Below are positions 11,876 to 23,175 of a stretch of 64,000 nucleotides of DNA, in pieces (the stretch's first letter is position 1; the number at the start of each line of letters is the position of its first letter). The position numbers were made by a program, and so were the translations under genes. The notes beneath the pieces were generated by a model that did no database searches, was not told the DNA's origin, and worked only from the letters and a program-made list of their open reading frames with translations. Source of the DNA: Margaritispora aquatica (lineage: Eukaryota > Ascomycota > Leotiomycetes > Helotiales > Discinellaceae); assembly GCA_007644065.1 (NCBI GenBank), contig VJWN01000001.1, positions 1,502,340 through 1,566,339 on the forward strand, written 5' to 3'.

Positions 11876-12611
11876 CTATAAAGAGTCGCATTTTTTGTAG
11901 CGTACTTCAGGCATAATTGGCTCTCCCTTTTCATTTTTGACATATCGAAATGGCATCTCCGTACTCTCATTCTTGTTACGACGAATTTCTGGATAGTCGA
12001 CGTATGGCACTTTGTCCAAGGGAACTGCCAAGGCGTAAGTAAATCTCTGGATCTCATCTAAACCTCTTACTCTTTTCTTGTGCCACCATTCTCGTCACGC
12101 GAACTGCAGTATCCGTCGTCATCTGGGTGGGGCCAAGACGTCTGCCTTCGAAACCCTTCTTTCTCAGCTCTGAGGTTCTGTCTACCCATGCATTAGTTGC
12201 TTGAAATCACAGAATTGCTGCCACACAAACCTCGAGGTGGATCATCGCCTGTAGTTCCATGTCAGTAATCGATTTTACTACAGTCTAAGGATGTTTACCT
12301 AGGATCCCACCGAAAAGAAATATATCAAACTTGTCTCCATCTTCGGGGCTCAGCTCATTCGTAGCCGAGGGATCGAGTAAACAGACGCGAGACTTATTTT
12401 CCGCATAGAGCACTTCGACGCTGCTTCCGTCTGCAGTGAAGCCAGGCACAGCTTTCAAGAGATCTGGAAGAACTAATGAAGGAGGAACAGATGACAGACA
12501 GAATTTTGCACCGGCCTGGTGAGACTCTTTTGCGATTGTGATATACTCCAATTCTGACCATGGTCCAAGTTCATCATCGAGATGCTCAACGATATAGGTT
12601 TTGCTTGTCAT
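11876..12611 (-). CDS. SFM1: SPOUT-type protein arginine methyltransferase Sfm1
   Basis: Sfm1 methylates an arginine of ribosomal protein uS3 (Rps3) using S-adenosylmethionine and has the knotted SPOUT fold. Four exons join in frame to 196 aa: 12611-12299, an 18-nt micro-exon 12248-12231, 12181-12071, and 12024-11876 after a 46-nt intron. Family blocks are visible in order: YIVEHLDDELGPWSELEYI at the N-terminus, RVCLLDPSATNELSPEDGD, then FDIFLFGGILGDDPPRDRTSE across the micro-exon. After these come RRLGPTQMTTDTAVRVTRMV and VPYVDYPEIRRNKNESTEMP. The micro-exon supplies most of the conserved GDDPPR loop, so gene finders may miss it. The start is the only Met before the conserved YIVEH block. 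Confidence 0.92.
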
Positions 12612-13668
12612 CTTGTCGTGTAAGCGGATGGCGTGGATTATACTGAGTATCTATTGGACTAAAGTAGACGATCTCGGAGGACGTTCTCCGAAGCAGAACT
12701 GAACAGCTGCAGTAATATGCGGGGTAGAAAATTGTGTAACAAAAATCAATGGAGGGAGAGTTCTAGGGCTGTAAGACACTGCTTCTGACTCGTACAGTTG
12801 TCTTTCAAAGTGAAAGCAAGCAACTACAAGACTAATATCAGCCAATCCGGAGGAAAAACTGTCTTGTGATAGACTCTTTTGGGAAATAGAAGATTGAAGG
12901 GGAATGGATGTTGCAGTGTGTGCAGATTATTTGGTAAATGCTTTGAGCAATGGGATAATGAAAATGAAAATTGATATCAGGTGGCAGGGTTGGAGTTACA
13001 TACGTCACTGAGAGATCTTAGAACAAACCCGATAAAGCTGTGGCTTTGGGTGAAAACTTGAAGCAATTGGAAAATCTTCTATGGTGGTTATTTTCTCAGA
13101 AATTATACCACCAGTTCAGGTGTCTAGCTCCAACTTTTTTGACTTTTCCATAAACTCTCAATTTTAGCCGACCCCTCGTCTTATCGATGCTCCACAATAA
13201 AGTAGATGCTAGACCTTGAACTAGCAAAGGGCACTTCTTAAATCCAACGTCAACAACTCTACATCGGGAGATCCCATTAAATATCTTACTGGATATTCCG
13301 CTGAGTGTTTGCTATCTAAAATAGCAAAGAAAAATTTAAGCTGAAGCCGTGCTGTTGAGGCATTAAATCGGCAAGAAACTGGAACCGATTAAACGTCTGC
13401 CCCTCATTGCCTGATTGGGTGCTGCTTGGGCAACGGACGACGGCGATCAGGGATTGGTGAACCATCATCACGACAGTCACGACCACTCCAAAACTTCCAA
13501 GTCACAACAACGTCTCCTGCAAACAAGCAAAGAAATCCTTCTAAATCACCTCTTCATCTGCGTGTCTACATACTGTAACTACAAATCTGCCTGGACCGCT
13601 CGTAACACGATACACAGACGAACATCCAAGTCACAACCCCCACCAACTCCACACAACCTACAAGCAAG
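12612..13668. promoter_or_regulatory. Divergent intergenic region shared by SFM1 and IGO1
   Basis: These 1.06 kb separate two divergently transcribed genes and must include both promoters. The right-hand 170 bp is C/A-rich and looks like an untranslated leader of IGO1. No other gene is supported. Confidence 0.5.
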
Positions 13669-14233
13669 ATGTCCAAAATGCTACCCCACCAGAAGAACAA
13701 GATCGATATCGCCGTACGTTCCGCAGATTTGTTACAATTGGGAGGACTGCCACTGACATGAACCACAGTCCCTTTCTCCCGATGAGCAGCGTCTATTCCG
13801 CCTCTATGGCAAGCTCCCCTCCAAGTCGGACCACCTGGCCAAGCATCTCAAGGAGCGCAAGTACTTCGACTCCGGTGACTACGCTCTTAGCAAAGCTGGC
13901 AAGGCAAGCTCTGTCGACACTGGCAGCGTTGGATCTGAACACCCTCTCCCAGAGAACATTCCCCACCTTACCTCTCCCAGCGTTAGCAGCGCCAGCCAAG
14001 GTGGCAGCGGTAACAGCAATACCTTCATCAGTAGCAGTGCTGGACTTCCTAGCGGTAGCCCGGTCAAGGAGGCGAGCTACTTGAACAGGGAGACAAGTGT
14101 AGATGAGCAGGATGAGAAGGAGAACAAGTCTGCCAGCGTTAGTCCACCACCAGTCAAGGAGGGTACGTTTCATTATTGTTTCTGGACAATATCATATTCT
14201 AATCACCGCATAGGCATTCCAATCCGGAAGTAA
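13669..14233 (+). CDS. IGO1: Endosulfine-family PP2A-B55 inhibitor (Igo1)
   Basis: Endosulfines, once phosphorylated by Greatwall/Rim15 kinase, inhibit PP2A-B55; in yeast they promote quiescence and stabilise mRNAs. Three exons (13669-13713, 13769-14162, 14214-14233) give 152 aa. The last exon encodes only the end of the protein, GIPIRK. The conserved core is LSPDEQRLFRLYGKLPSKSD, then HLKERKYFDSGDYALSKAG, in which Ser50 of FDSGDY is the expected Greatwall/Rim15 site. The remainder is a Ser/Gly-rich disordered tail with SVSPPPVKEG near the end. Length and a single core at the N-terminus fit fungal members. The start is the Met that begins a 15-codon first exon, in good context (AGCAAGATGTCC). 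Confidence 0.93.
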
Positions 14234-14576
14234 AGCTGTATGTTGATCATATCATACGATTGTCTACGATGCTTACGTTCGGGCTTAACGATTGATGGAA
14301 ACGGCGTTTTACGGGCTTGGTGGTTGTTTTTCTACGTAGTGGTTTTACTGTACATGCTTTAGTCCTGCACGGGTGATTTGGTTGGCTTTACCCCGAGTTA
14401 AAGGCGAAAGGAACGATATGTTTGAGTGATGGGCAAGGTATTGAAAAGGTCTATTTTCTGCATGCAGTAAGGTAGCAGATAGTCATATCACATGCCTCAT
14501 GAGGTCCATCCATTGAACCTTTTCCTTTCCCAACGCCATCCAATGCTTTTGTGACATGAAGATCTAGCAATACTGC
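14234..14576. other. Convergent intergenic stretch, IGO1 / MYG1
   Basis: The stop codons of IGO1 and MYG1 face each other across 343 bp. I see only 3' untranslated sequence. Confidence 0.6.
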
Positions 14577-15647
14577 TTAAGCAAGAGCCTTCACTGCCAT
14601 AGTCTTTGCTCCATCGAATGTCTTATTGCCACCAATAAATCCTGCTGCATGGACGAAGACAGCTCCAGACACACCAGCAATCTCATCCAACTTCTCGTCT
14701 CTGAATCCCCTCCAGGCTTCTGGCATAGGTTTTCTGCTTTGGAAAGAGTCCTTGCTCTCTGGAACACATTGGATTCTCCACTTCGCATCTGGCGTTGGCT
14801 TCTCTGGGTACAGAACGTAGAGGACTTTAGACGCTCCACCCTCTGCCTCTTCGAGCGTGTAGAGGTGATCCTTCCACGGAACAGACTGTCCATCGAACAC
14901 CAAGATTCTGCCCTCTGGATCGTACTCCATACGCTTAGCATACGCCTTCTTGACGATATCCCGAGCTGGCAGCCATGACTTGGTGTAGTAAGCCAGATCT
15001 CTAGAGAACTCCTCGCCCATTCTCTCGCTTGCAACCAAGAACTTCTCATCTTCAGCCTTCTGTGCCTCGACGGGGTCTGAAGGGGTAGGATCGTTCCAGT
15101 TTGGGTTCAGTCTCGAGACCATGGCGCCTAGAGAGAAACCTCCATCGCTGAAACGCTTCTCCAATCCTGCAGCAGCGACAGCTTTAGGATCATAGGCCGA
15201 GATACCATTATCGTGAGCGTCCAACGCCTCAATGAAGCTCTGATAGATCTTGTTCCAGATCACTCCGACCTCCTCGTTTTCCTCAGGTACACCCAGCTGC
15301 TGCGCAATAATTGCTTTGCCAAAGTGCATGTACACTAGACCAGCAGACGATAGCTTGGTTGGGCGGTCTGGGAACGTGGTGTTGAAGGTGCGCTGATGGT
15401 GGTCGTACCGGTTGGTCGAGGCATCATACTCTCCACCCACGTCTACGACAGTATGGCAGGTCTGGAGGAGGGCTGGGTCGCGAGTGCGGATAAGTTGCGA
15501 GTTGTGGTAGGTGGGGAGCAGACGGAGCATGTAAACGGCGAGGGCTTCATCGGCGTGGAAGTGGCCATTGTGTGTTCCGATCGAGACCGGGGAGGTCTTG
15601 AGTCTCTTTGCTGCTGTTTCCGTCATCTTGGAGGCGGCACGAAACAT
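14577..15647 (-). CDS. MYG1: MYG1-family 3'-5' RNA exonuclease
   Basis: MYG1 proteins are DHH-like metal-dependent phosphoesterases. The mammalian protein is a 3'-5' RNA exonuclease in the nucleolus and mitochondria that links RNA processing in the two compartments. One intronless ORF encodes 356 aa, the typical length. Metal-ligand motifs are GTHNGHFHADEALAVYMLR near residue 24, DVGGEYD, and RYDHHQRTFNTTF with the DHH-type signature. Further family blocks are SSAGLVYMHFGK, ALDAHDNGISAYD and the C-terminal FVHAAGFIGGNKTFDGA. The first Met gives a short MFRAASK leader that might aid mitochondrial targeting. A second Met at residue 8 is an alternative start, and use of both could explain dual localisation; that is inference. 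Confidence 0.93.
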   Translation of the reverse strand: MFRAASKMTETAAKRLKTSPVSIGTHNGHFHADEALAVYMLRLLPTYHNSQLIRTRDPALLQTCHTVVDVGGEYDASTNRYDHHQRTFNTTFPDRPTKLSSAGLVYMHFGKAIIAQQLGVPEENEEVGVIWNKIYQSFIEALDAHDNGISAYDPKAVAAAGLEKRFSDGGFSLGAMVSRLNPNWNDPTPSDPVEAQKAEDEKFLVASERMGEEFSRDLAYYTKSWLPARDIVKKAYAKRMEYDPEGRILVFDGQSVPWKDHLYTLEEAEGGASKVLYVLYPEKPTPDAKWRIQCVPESKDSFQSRKPMPEAWRGFRDEKLDEIAGVSGAVFVHAAGFIGGNKTFDGAKTMAVKALA

Positions 15648-16422
15648 GCAGATATGTGTTGTTGATGGAGACTTTTTCCCACTTTCTGCTTGTTGCTCTC
15701 GGCGGTGAGGTGAAGAAGGTGCAGTTTTGAGCTTAGCGGGGTCTAGGCCACGAGCAGGGGAATGATGTCCCGGGCAGCAGTTCGCACGACTTGCAATGAT
15801 CTCTTTTAATTAATGCTTCGCTGTCAAAATTCACTCTCCTTTAGGTTCGATGGTCACCTCTCGAATTCACTTCGAATACGTTACGTCTAGGATTTCGGTG
15901 GTGACGGTGACGGGCGACTTCATTCACAAGCCGAAAATAACCCTGGCTTCTCACATTGGATCTTGAAATCTTGCAAATATTCAAGATCTGCGATACAATC
16001 ACCCACTCAGCTTTTCCAACACCACGCGACCCAGCCGGTTATTGGCTCAGGTAAATCGCCCAATATCCAGGCAACATTCGACATTTCACTTGCAAAGTCC
16101 CTACATATTTGGCTTACCACTAGGCAGCTCGACCGTAGCACCATCCCTACCAAGTCCCCACGAGATTTCTCGCGTGTGAAGATAAAGGTCTCAGGCGCTT
16201 CGAAAGCACGATAAGAAGGTGGCATTCAGATTTGTGGAGGGCAAGCAGAAACCTCCGAGACAGTCGGACGAAGACGAGAGAATACTGGCGACACATATCT
16301 ACGAACATCAACGACGCGATTTTACGTCCTAGGATTCATCTGGCGCAATATTGAGCTGCCAACGCGGAAAAGAAACCAGTCCAGGCGCGCTTCATTGAAC
16401 GCTTCGGCGTCAACCAGCGCTG
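15648..16422. promoter_or_regulatory. Divergent intergenic region shared by MYG1 and ICE2
   Basis: These 775 bp lie between two divergent starts. An 83-codon frame at 15963-16214 has no recognisable motif and I treat it as leader or chance. No other gene is seen. Confidence 0.5.
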
Positions 16423-17779
16423 ATGTGGTTCTTCCGGATCGTGTCTTCTGCGATCTTTCTGCTTTCGATCATCCTTTCAATACCTATAGCTTTCGATGTT
16501 GGCGGACGAGAGTGTGGGCTGGCTTTCTCCCTTAGCCTGTTTTACTTCTACTTCTTTTATTCGACGCTCAAATTAGCGACACCTGCCCATTCACGAGTAC
16601 GATGGACACTTATACAGATAATAGCAGTATCACAGTGGGTGCTACTGCCGGGGCTGTTGATATGGAGCATGAATCGATTTGCGGTGGATGCGAACAACAG
16701 TGGGGACTGGGTTGCAAGGACATTTGATGGCAAGAGGGCAGAGGATGCCAGTGTCAGCGAATGGATATTTGGCTCAGGTGGCCTCTTGGAGGCTATGACT
16801 GTTGGCACTTGGGATAAAGTGCTGAGATATTCGACACCACTCTTCCAACTCGCGGAGGGCTTCTGCTCGCTCCTCGTCATACAAGCGGCAGGCCAGATTA
16901 CCAGATGGCTGGTAAACCGTCAGCGAAGTGATACGTGGATGGTATGTGAACCATTTCCGTTGATAATTCAAAGCTAATACATTACAGATCGGACTTCTCG
17001 TCTTGTCAGCGTCGATTATATCCAGCTCCGTATATTTCCTATGGAGAATTACCAACTTCCCCGAAATCAGCAACGTTGATGCTCTGCTCATTGGCGCTAC
17101 TATAACCTGCGCCATTTTCCTGTGTGCTTGGGGCATTGGAAGTGGCAGAGGAAATCCAGTGGAAAGTTCTCTACTCTTTGCGTATGTGGTGTTGTGTATA
17201 TACCAGATCTTCACAGACTACCTACCCACCTCGGAGCCGCCACCACCTCCCACTCAGCCCGAATTTCCGCCATTCCCTCCCATCATAATGGCATCCTACA
17301 CAACACTGGTATATTTATTATCCACTCTCCCATCCGCAGTACATTCAGGATTTACCTTCCTCTATGCCGCTTTTCAGACAATCACTCCGTCTGTCATTAT
17401 ATCGCTTGCTTACAGAATCTTTGTTTTTTACTCGGCAACTCGGATCATACCCGCCGTACGAGACTCGGGAGCTCGAGCTCTATCTGAAGAGCCAAGCCTC
17501 GACGACAGCGATGGAGCTGGCAAGATTCTAGGCCTCCTGAGCTGGTTTAGCCCAAGTATCCTTATCGCTGTGTACACGAGTCTTCTGATGCAGCACTTCT
17601 CGACTACCTCAGCAGAAGGAAATGTAGCTGAGTGGTGGATGATGCAAGGCGGTGATCAGGGGGGCAACATCTGGAGGTGGGTCAATGTTATTGCAACGAT
17701 GGCTTTGTACGCATTCGAGCTCTACCTCGGTAAGGAAGATCTCGATGATACAATTACTAGTCACTGGAAGACGGATTGA
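16423..17779 (+). CDS. ICE2: Ice2-like ER membrane protein
   Basis: Ice2 is a polytopic ER membrane protein needed for cortical ER distribution and for coordinating phospholipid and storage-lipid synthesis in yeast. Two exons, 16423-16941 and 16988-17779, join at ATG|GTATGT...TTACAG|ATC to give 436 aa. The protein opens with a hydrophobic segment (MWFFRIVSSAIFLLSIILS) and has about eight more, including LLVLSASIISSSVYFLW and ATITCAIFLCAWGIG. A Pro-rich loop (TSEPPPPPTQPEFPPFPP) lies in the middle. Length and the pattern of membrane segments match the fungal ICE2 family, which I recognise mainly from overall layout and segments such as FDGKRAED and the C-terminal MALYAFELYLGKEDLDD. The family call is likely, not certain. 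Confidence 0.8.
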
Positions 17780-19251
17780 GCCGATAGCCAGAAATTTCCT
17801 TTGTTCAGAGTTGATAGCTCTTGTGACTGCGAAGCAGATACCCCACTATGAATCTTCACTATAAGATGACACAATGTCAAGAAGATAGAACCAAGTAGGG
17901 ATGGCTGTTTCGCGGATGGCCTTCCCCAAGAACAGAAGGAGTTGGGTTCAAAAAGGCGTCAGGCATATTGCGGGTTTGGCATGGTGTTTGGCGGTCGGAT
18001 TGGGATGGGAGGACATTTTGAGCGTACATACGCGTGCTCGTTGCATGGTGAGGATGAGGAGCTAGGCCAAGCTCCATGCATTCATCGGAGCAGGTTTTCA
18101 CTGGAGGCAAGCCTCGAAGATTCATCACGATACTCTCAAATACATAATGCAGTATTTCAAGAATGATGCAAAGGTTCCGTGATTGGTCTTTTTTTCATTT
18201 TGTCGACACACTTGGCTGAATCGTGTTCCAAAAGGTAAGGATGCTGGGATGAAGCTTTTCGATGCGAGTCGAGACTGACATTCTTCTTGTCGTAAGCCTG
18301 CCAAGTACATGGTATCCGCTACTTTTGTTTGGGGTCGGTACTTGACGGTAGATGGATGTTTTGAATGATGGTAACAACATCGAGATAAGGGAAGCATAGG
18401 TACTCGACATATGGACGTTGATATCTTGCAAAGAACAAACTGACTGAACAGCAGAGAAAGAAGAGATAGAAGATCTATTCATAGTCGGGGGGATAGAAGG
18501 GATTCGGTGGCCGAAATGGCACAATCTCACCGCTGCTCTGTTTCCTGGGGAATTTGGGATGTTCGCCCTTGTCTTGTGTGTCGTTCTGAGTTGAGGGCCG
18601 TGCGTGTCTTGCAAGATCCACAGTGTCTCCACTGATGACCACCGATGAGTGTTAGTGTCCTTCGCTACTGTAGCTTTCCCCTGTCAAACTGGTCCCAGCC
18701 GTCCCCAACGGGCTTCGGATGTGCTGATCCAAGCTGATGATCCAGTAATTTGTTGACTGATTTGATTCTCAGCATAGGCCAGGGACAGTGAAAGGTACCT
18801 CACTCACTCACTCACTCACTCACTCACTCATCCTCACCAACCTCACTATCCTTACTATCCTCAGCATAATATATCATCTGAAGCACCTGGTATGTCATCT
18901 CGAGATCCAATCAAACCAAAGTCTAAGAAGTCTTACCTTACCTCACTCCTCACTCCTTACTCTGTCAGATCCATAAATTGAGGGTGCCCCCCCCCAGGTT
19001 GTTCACACGTTTCTCTCTTCCTTTTCAGCTTGCATACGGTACTACACCACACTGTACTTTGTTCTTACTCGATCGACTCTGCTCTGCACGTTGCTTTCCC
19101 CAGCTTCCGAGTCTCACCTGGCAATCTCTCTTATCTGACCTTACATATACACTCACCCCCTCTCACCTCACCTCACCTTACTCTACTTTACTTCATCCCA
19201 TCTCATCAATTCCTCAACAATAAACACTCAATTCATCACACACACTCCAAG
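17780..19251. other. Long intergenic region with simple repeats, ICE2 to AIM34-like gene
   Basis: This 1.47-kb stretch contains several short chance ORFs (for example a 145-codon frame on the minus strand at 18195-18632 without recognisable features). It also has a (TCAC)n microsatellite at 18799-18830 and a poly-C tract near 18987. The last 250 bp are strongly pyrimidine-rich with CTCAC repeats, typical of a fungal promoter and 5' leader for the next gene. Confidence 0.5.
18799..18830. repeat. (TCAC)n tetranucleotide microsatellite
   Basis: About eight uninterrupted copies of the 4-mer TCAC lie in the upstream region of the AIM34-like gene. Confidence 0.9.
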
Positions 19252-20057
19252 ATGTCGAGAATTACACCTCCAGTCACCAAGTTCACTCATATCCTTCGAC
19301 GGAGTATCAGTTCCAGTGCCAGCGCAGGTCGTCCATCTGGTCTTCTCGATTCTCAAGCTCGAGCTTCGAGGTACTTACCCCGCAATATCAAAGACCTCAA
19401 AGCGGAGTGCAAGGTCAGAGGCATCACCCAACATGGCAACAAAGCAGAGGTCAGTCAATTGTATTCACTCAGCATCTCAATTTTCAAGTCAAAAATCATA
19501 ACTTAACTAACTATCAACAACAGCTCGTCGATCGTCTCGCAGCACATGACCTTGTTGGCTCCAAAGCATTCCACACTACATCAGGCCACCGCCCGATCCC
19601 AAGCCACACTTCTCAAGTCTACAGAACCATCCCTTTGATGCAAGGATTCCAAACCTCCGCACCCAAGCAAGCAGCCCGTGACACCTCAACCATCGATTTC
19701 TTCTTCTTCCCTGAGATTACCGAACCTGAGTCGGCCAATCCATTTTCCAAGCTCCGTGTGCCTCTGCTCCCAGACAACTACAGCCCAGATCGCTCACCAG
19801 GTTCGCTCAACGCACTCGAGACACCAGATGCTGCTCTCCCTAAGGCTGAGATCAGTGTCGTGGCCGCGCATCCGGAACTCGTCATGCCGGCATCGATGAG
19901 TGAGGTGGTCGGCAATGATGGATTAGATGTCCATATTGATGCGTTGACGGAAGGGTTCTCGAGTAAAGTTAAGGAGTTGAAAGAGCCGGGTGTGTTGAAG
20001 GAGTTGTGGGGAAGTCTTATGGATGACGTTCTTGGTCCTAAGACGAAGACTGCCTAA
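19252..20057 (+). CDS. AIM34: AIM34-like mitochondrial SAP-domain protein
   Basis: Two exons, 19252-19449 and 19524-20057, give 243 aa. The N-terminus is basic and hydroxylated with few acidic residues (MSRITPPVTKFTHILRRSIS), fitting a mitochondrial presequence. It is followed by a SAP motif at about residues 44-75: RNIKDLKAECKVRGITQHG, then NKAELVDRLAAHD across the intron. SAP helices usually bind nucleic acid. Yeast Aim34, the closest named relative I know, is a mitochondrial protein of unclear function whose loss alters mitochondrial inheritance. The rest is of mixed composition, with DFFFFPEIT and a helical C-terminal segment VKELKEPGVLKELWGSLMDD. The splice falls inside the SAP motif. 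Start chosen in the context CCAAGATGTCG. Confidence 0.75.
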
Positions 20058-21082
20058 GTAACGAGGTAGTGCTTGATCGATGGCGGATATTTATGGTTTC
20101 ACGGAAATATGGAGTATAAGATCGGCTGGAGCTGATCGGCCGTGAAAACGGCTTGGATTGTTTTGATGACTTTGCTTGATGTTTGTAACATTTCTCTATG
20201 ATGCGTTGGGACTATGAATTTAATTTTGAAGCGTTACCCGACTAAGACATCTGTCTCACGCTTAGATCATAAGATATCTCAAAATTCTTTTTTCATTTTC
20301 ATGCAATCTTCATTCAAAACATCGGCTTGGATATACCACCATTGCACTTTCGTCGATATTGGTTAGACTTCACCAAACCCAAAGTTGCGAATTACCATGT
20401 GTGGCACCAGCGCACACACATCAGTTGACTCCTCAAGACCTTCACAACCCAACGATATTTTTCGCATTGCTCTATTGAAAGAGGCCCTTGATATTACATT
20501 TCTACCTATTCTATGCTGTGCCTGACAACATACCTAGTATCGTTTTTCAGGGTCACTACACCACACCATATCTCAAAATCAGTTCAGAGGCATTGAACGA
20601 TAGTCTTACCTTAGTAGGTATGCTCATAGCTCATAGCTCATAGCTGACGGCTCACTACTAGAGAAACTAGGCAATTCAATAAGTTGTTGGTCGGGAAGGT
20701 TGAGTTGTATTAACTGTCTGGTTCGAGGGTTTTGTACCCCAAAAAGCCACTAAGGCGCTAATACTGGTCACGTGCCAGTCCCCCTTCCACTCTACTTACC
20801 ACCATACACGAGATCCAACTTCCAGTTCACTCTTCCGGCGAAGTGAAAGGACGGGCATTTTGAAGTACGGGTATGCACTAGTCAACGAATGACGAGAAGA
20901 GGTTTTCTTCAAACTCGCTTGACAAGAGAGAGATGAATGCTTGAACTTCTATAGAAGAGAGAGAAAGAAGATTATGTATTTTTATTCGCTTTCAATTTTT
21001 TTGTTTTCAGGGGTGGGGAAAGGGATTCTGATTGTTGCTCACTCGCCTGACGAGGTAAGTAAGTAGATATGTAGGTACGGTA

Positions 21083-21475
21083 CAATAGGGTTGATGCAAT
21101 AACTGAAGAGCCACCTCCTCCCCTCTTGCGACGTCAAAGTTCACTTAACTCAATAAAATGTATTCTTACATGCTACTTTTCGAAACTCACTCAGGACGGC
21201 GAAAATATCAATAATACTACACGACAAGCGACCTCTCTTCGATTATATGCTCGTATGTATCTACGAGCTTCGCTAATTCAATAGAGTTCGAGAGGTGTGG
21301 AGACTAGGGGTAACAATAGAGTATCGAGTATCAGGTTGAAATGTATAGATATAAATGGCTGGTATATAAAATAGTATACTTCGAAAAGCAGTATGATAAT
21401 ATACTAGAATGAGTTAAGTGAACTTTGGCGTCGCAAGGGGAGGGGGCATTTTCAGTTATTACACCAAACCTACTG
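21083..21475. mobile_element. MITE-like non-autonomous DNA transposon with ~100-bp terminal inverted repeats and TA duplication
   Basis: The 393-bp element begins CAATAGGGTTGATG and ends in the reverse complement of CAGTAGGTTTGGTG. Left arm 21083 to about 21185 and right arm about 21376-21475 pair imperfectly over about 100 bp. They share the inverted core TTGCGACG[T/C]CAAAGTTC followed by ACTTAACTCA. The element is flanked by TA on both sides (21081-21082 and 21476-21477), the target duplication of Tc1/mariner/pogo transposons. The interior is AT-rich, has no transposase ORF, and carries a smaller hairpin (GCTCGTA at 21249-21255 with TACGAGC at 21262-21268). The arms, the TA flanks and the lack of coding capacity are seen directly; the superfamily is inferred from the TA duplication. 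Confidence 0.8.
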
Positions 21476-21477
21476 TA

Positions 21478-21560
21478 GGTAGGTAAGTAGGTGGGTGGGT
21501 GAGTTGGTGGATGAGTAGTTGAGAGGGTGGATGGGTAGGTGGGAGCGTGGATAAGCGGTG
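21478..21560. repeat. Degenerate GGTGGGTGG / GGTAGGTAAG simple repeat
   Basis: A G/T-rich run of GGTRGGT-type units directly abuts the right end of the MITE. A related AGGTAAGTAAGTAG run lies just left of it (about 21055-21076), so the element seems to have inserted inside a pre-existing GTAG-rich repeat. Confidence 0.6.
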
Positions 21561-23097
21561 GAGAGAGATTTGTTCATGTTAGACTGCGGAACAGAAGCAG
21601 TGATCTTATCACCATCGAAATTATAGGTCATTACACTGGTAAGCTGATCGACTCATCATCTCCTAACGATTCCAAAAGAGAACCGAGGCTCTTGTGTGAA
21701 CCATGTTTCTCGCACTACAATCCTGGGACCGGGCGGGGTGCAGGGCAAGGCTATCATTTCTTCGAAAATTTCGAGAAATCTGCCTCTTAATAAAACAGGT
21801 GAGACGTTCTCCTAAAAAGGGCTTCTCGTACCCCCTATTCATGTCCCCTCCTCCCAGAATTGATTCGTATGGCCTTTTCTTTCATGCCAATGACTTGTTG
21901 AAGACTAGATGGGAGACATGATTCGCAAAAGACTTGACAAGATGTGAGGCATCGGATTAATCGCTCGCTTAGCAGATGGGTATGTTTCCCAAGATTCAAT
22001 TTGACCATCCTCCTTCCGGTACTCGTCCGTGTAATTGCGCTGTTCTGAAGAGACAACTCGTTTCAGCATTGCTTCTTAGTCTTGATTTTTCATTTAAGTC
22101 AGCATTGGAACCTCAGCCTCGTTTTGCGTGTGCCTGGGCTTTTGTCTCCCCAGTCGATATTGTTTCTTCTTCCTGCTCGCGGTATTAATTATTACTGCAA
22201 AGGGCCTGCTGTTGAGTATTCTAAGCCTCGAATGAGATGCGAACTTACCCCTGGACAGTGCATAGCAACATATGATCAGTTGAAATTATGATCGAGTTGC
22301 GTACATTCTGTCAGCCCAGACGCCTTCCTTCCTACAACCTCCACATCTCTTGTTTGGACTAGCATGTATTTCATCGTGTAGAGATAATGGCGGTCAGCCT
22401 TTCATCTGAATTGAGCCTGGTGTTGTGAGTTCAAGGAATTCAATAAGCTAATTGGGTCACTCATCAATGGACAGTGCCGAAGCTAACCTACCTGTGCCTG
22501 AGTACTTAAGCAAAAGAAAAAAACCCAGGTAAGCAACGCCTGTGTATGACACAAGGCCTCCGTGGTTATCACCACTCTCCAGTTTCTGGGATGTGGTGTC
22601 TTGACACTGCACTGCCCTGTTGCACCCTGTACTCGCAGGTACAAACAGCTGCACTTGAGAAATACCGCGAATCAGAACTTGAGGACAGTTTCGGCATTGG
22701 GGTGAGATATCTCGTATCTAAACAGATGTCTCAGAGGCACCCAACCACAAGTCACTGCCGCACAGAATTGCAGCTACCCGGAGCCTTGTCTTCAACATCG
22801 AGGCGATCTTCACATAATCGTCGTCTCCCCCTTGGAATCGCAATACACACCAGACCAATGATAATTGTCAAATAGCTGACGCAGAGACTCTACTTGGCTC
22901 AATAAAGTCGATTGAGCTCGTGCCAATGCTCCTGGCACCCCCCTGTAAATGCAGGAGGGTACGAGAATTGTGATTGCCCGACAACAGCGGCTTTCATTCT
23001 GATATTATAACGGCGTCAGGGATAACAGCCGGCCAGAAGATAGCTCGAGTACATCAATAACTAAAAAGATATTTTCTCAATGGCGCTCAAACCATCA

Positions 23098-23107
23098 TAT
23101 ATAAAAC
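23098..23107 (+). promoter_or_regulatory. TATA box
   Basis: TATATAAAAC lies 69-78 bp before the ATG at 23176, a normal distance, and supports that start. Confidence 0.5.
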
Positions 23108-23175
23108 AAAATGAATTCCTACCATGTACTCTCACAAAGCAATAAGATCTCGTCTAAACAACTGGCAACTTCTCA

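Larger units (their letters stand above)
20058..23175. other. 3.1-kb gene-poor region containing a MITE
   Basis: This is the longest non-coding stretch of the window. It contains a three-copy GCTCATA repeat near 20632, the transposon-derived element at 21083-21475 and a GGTGGGTGG-type repeat at about 21478-21560. Several ORFs of 60-110 codons (for example 22546-22875) have no recognisable motifs. A TATA-like box at 23098 belongs to the next gene. Confidence 0.6.

Noticed and set aside
18195..18632. 145-codon minus-strand ORF downstream of ICE2
   Set aside because: Composition is random-looking, no splice partner or motif is present, and overlapping frames are equally open.
22546..22875. 109-codon plus-strand ORF in the gene-poor region
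   Set aside because: No motif, no promoter-like signal and no supporting neighbouring exon; likely chance in a 3-kb spacer.
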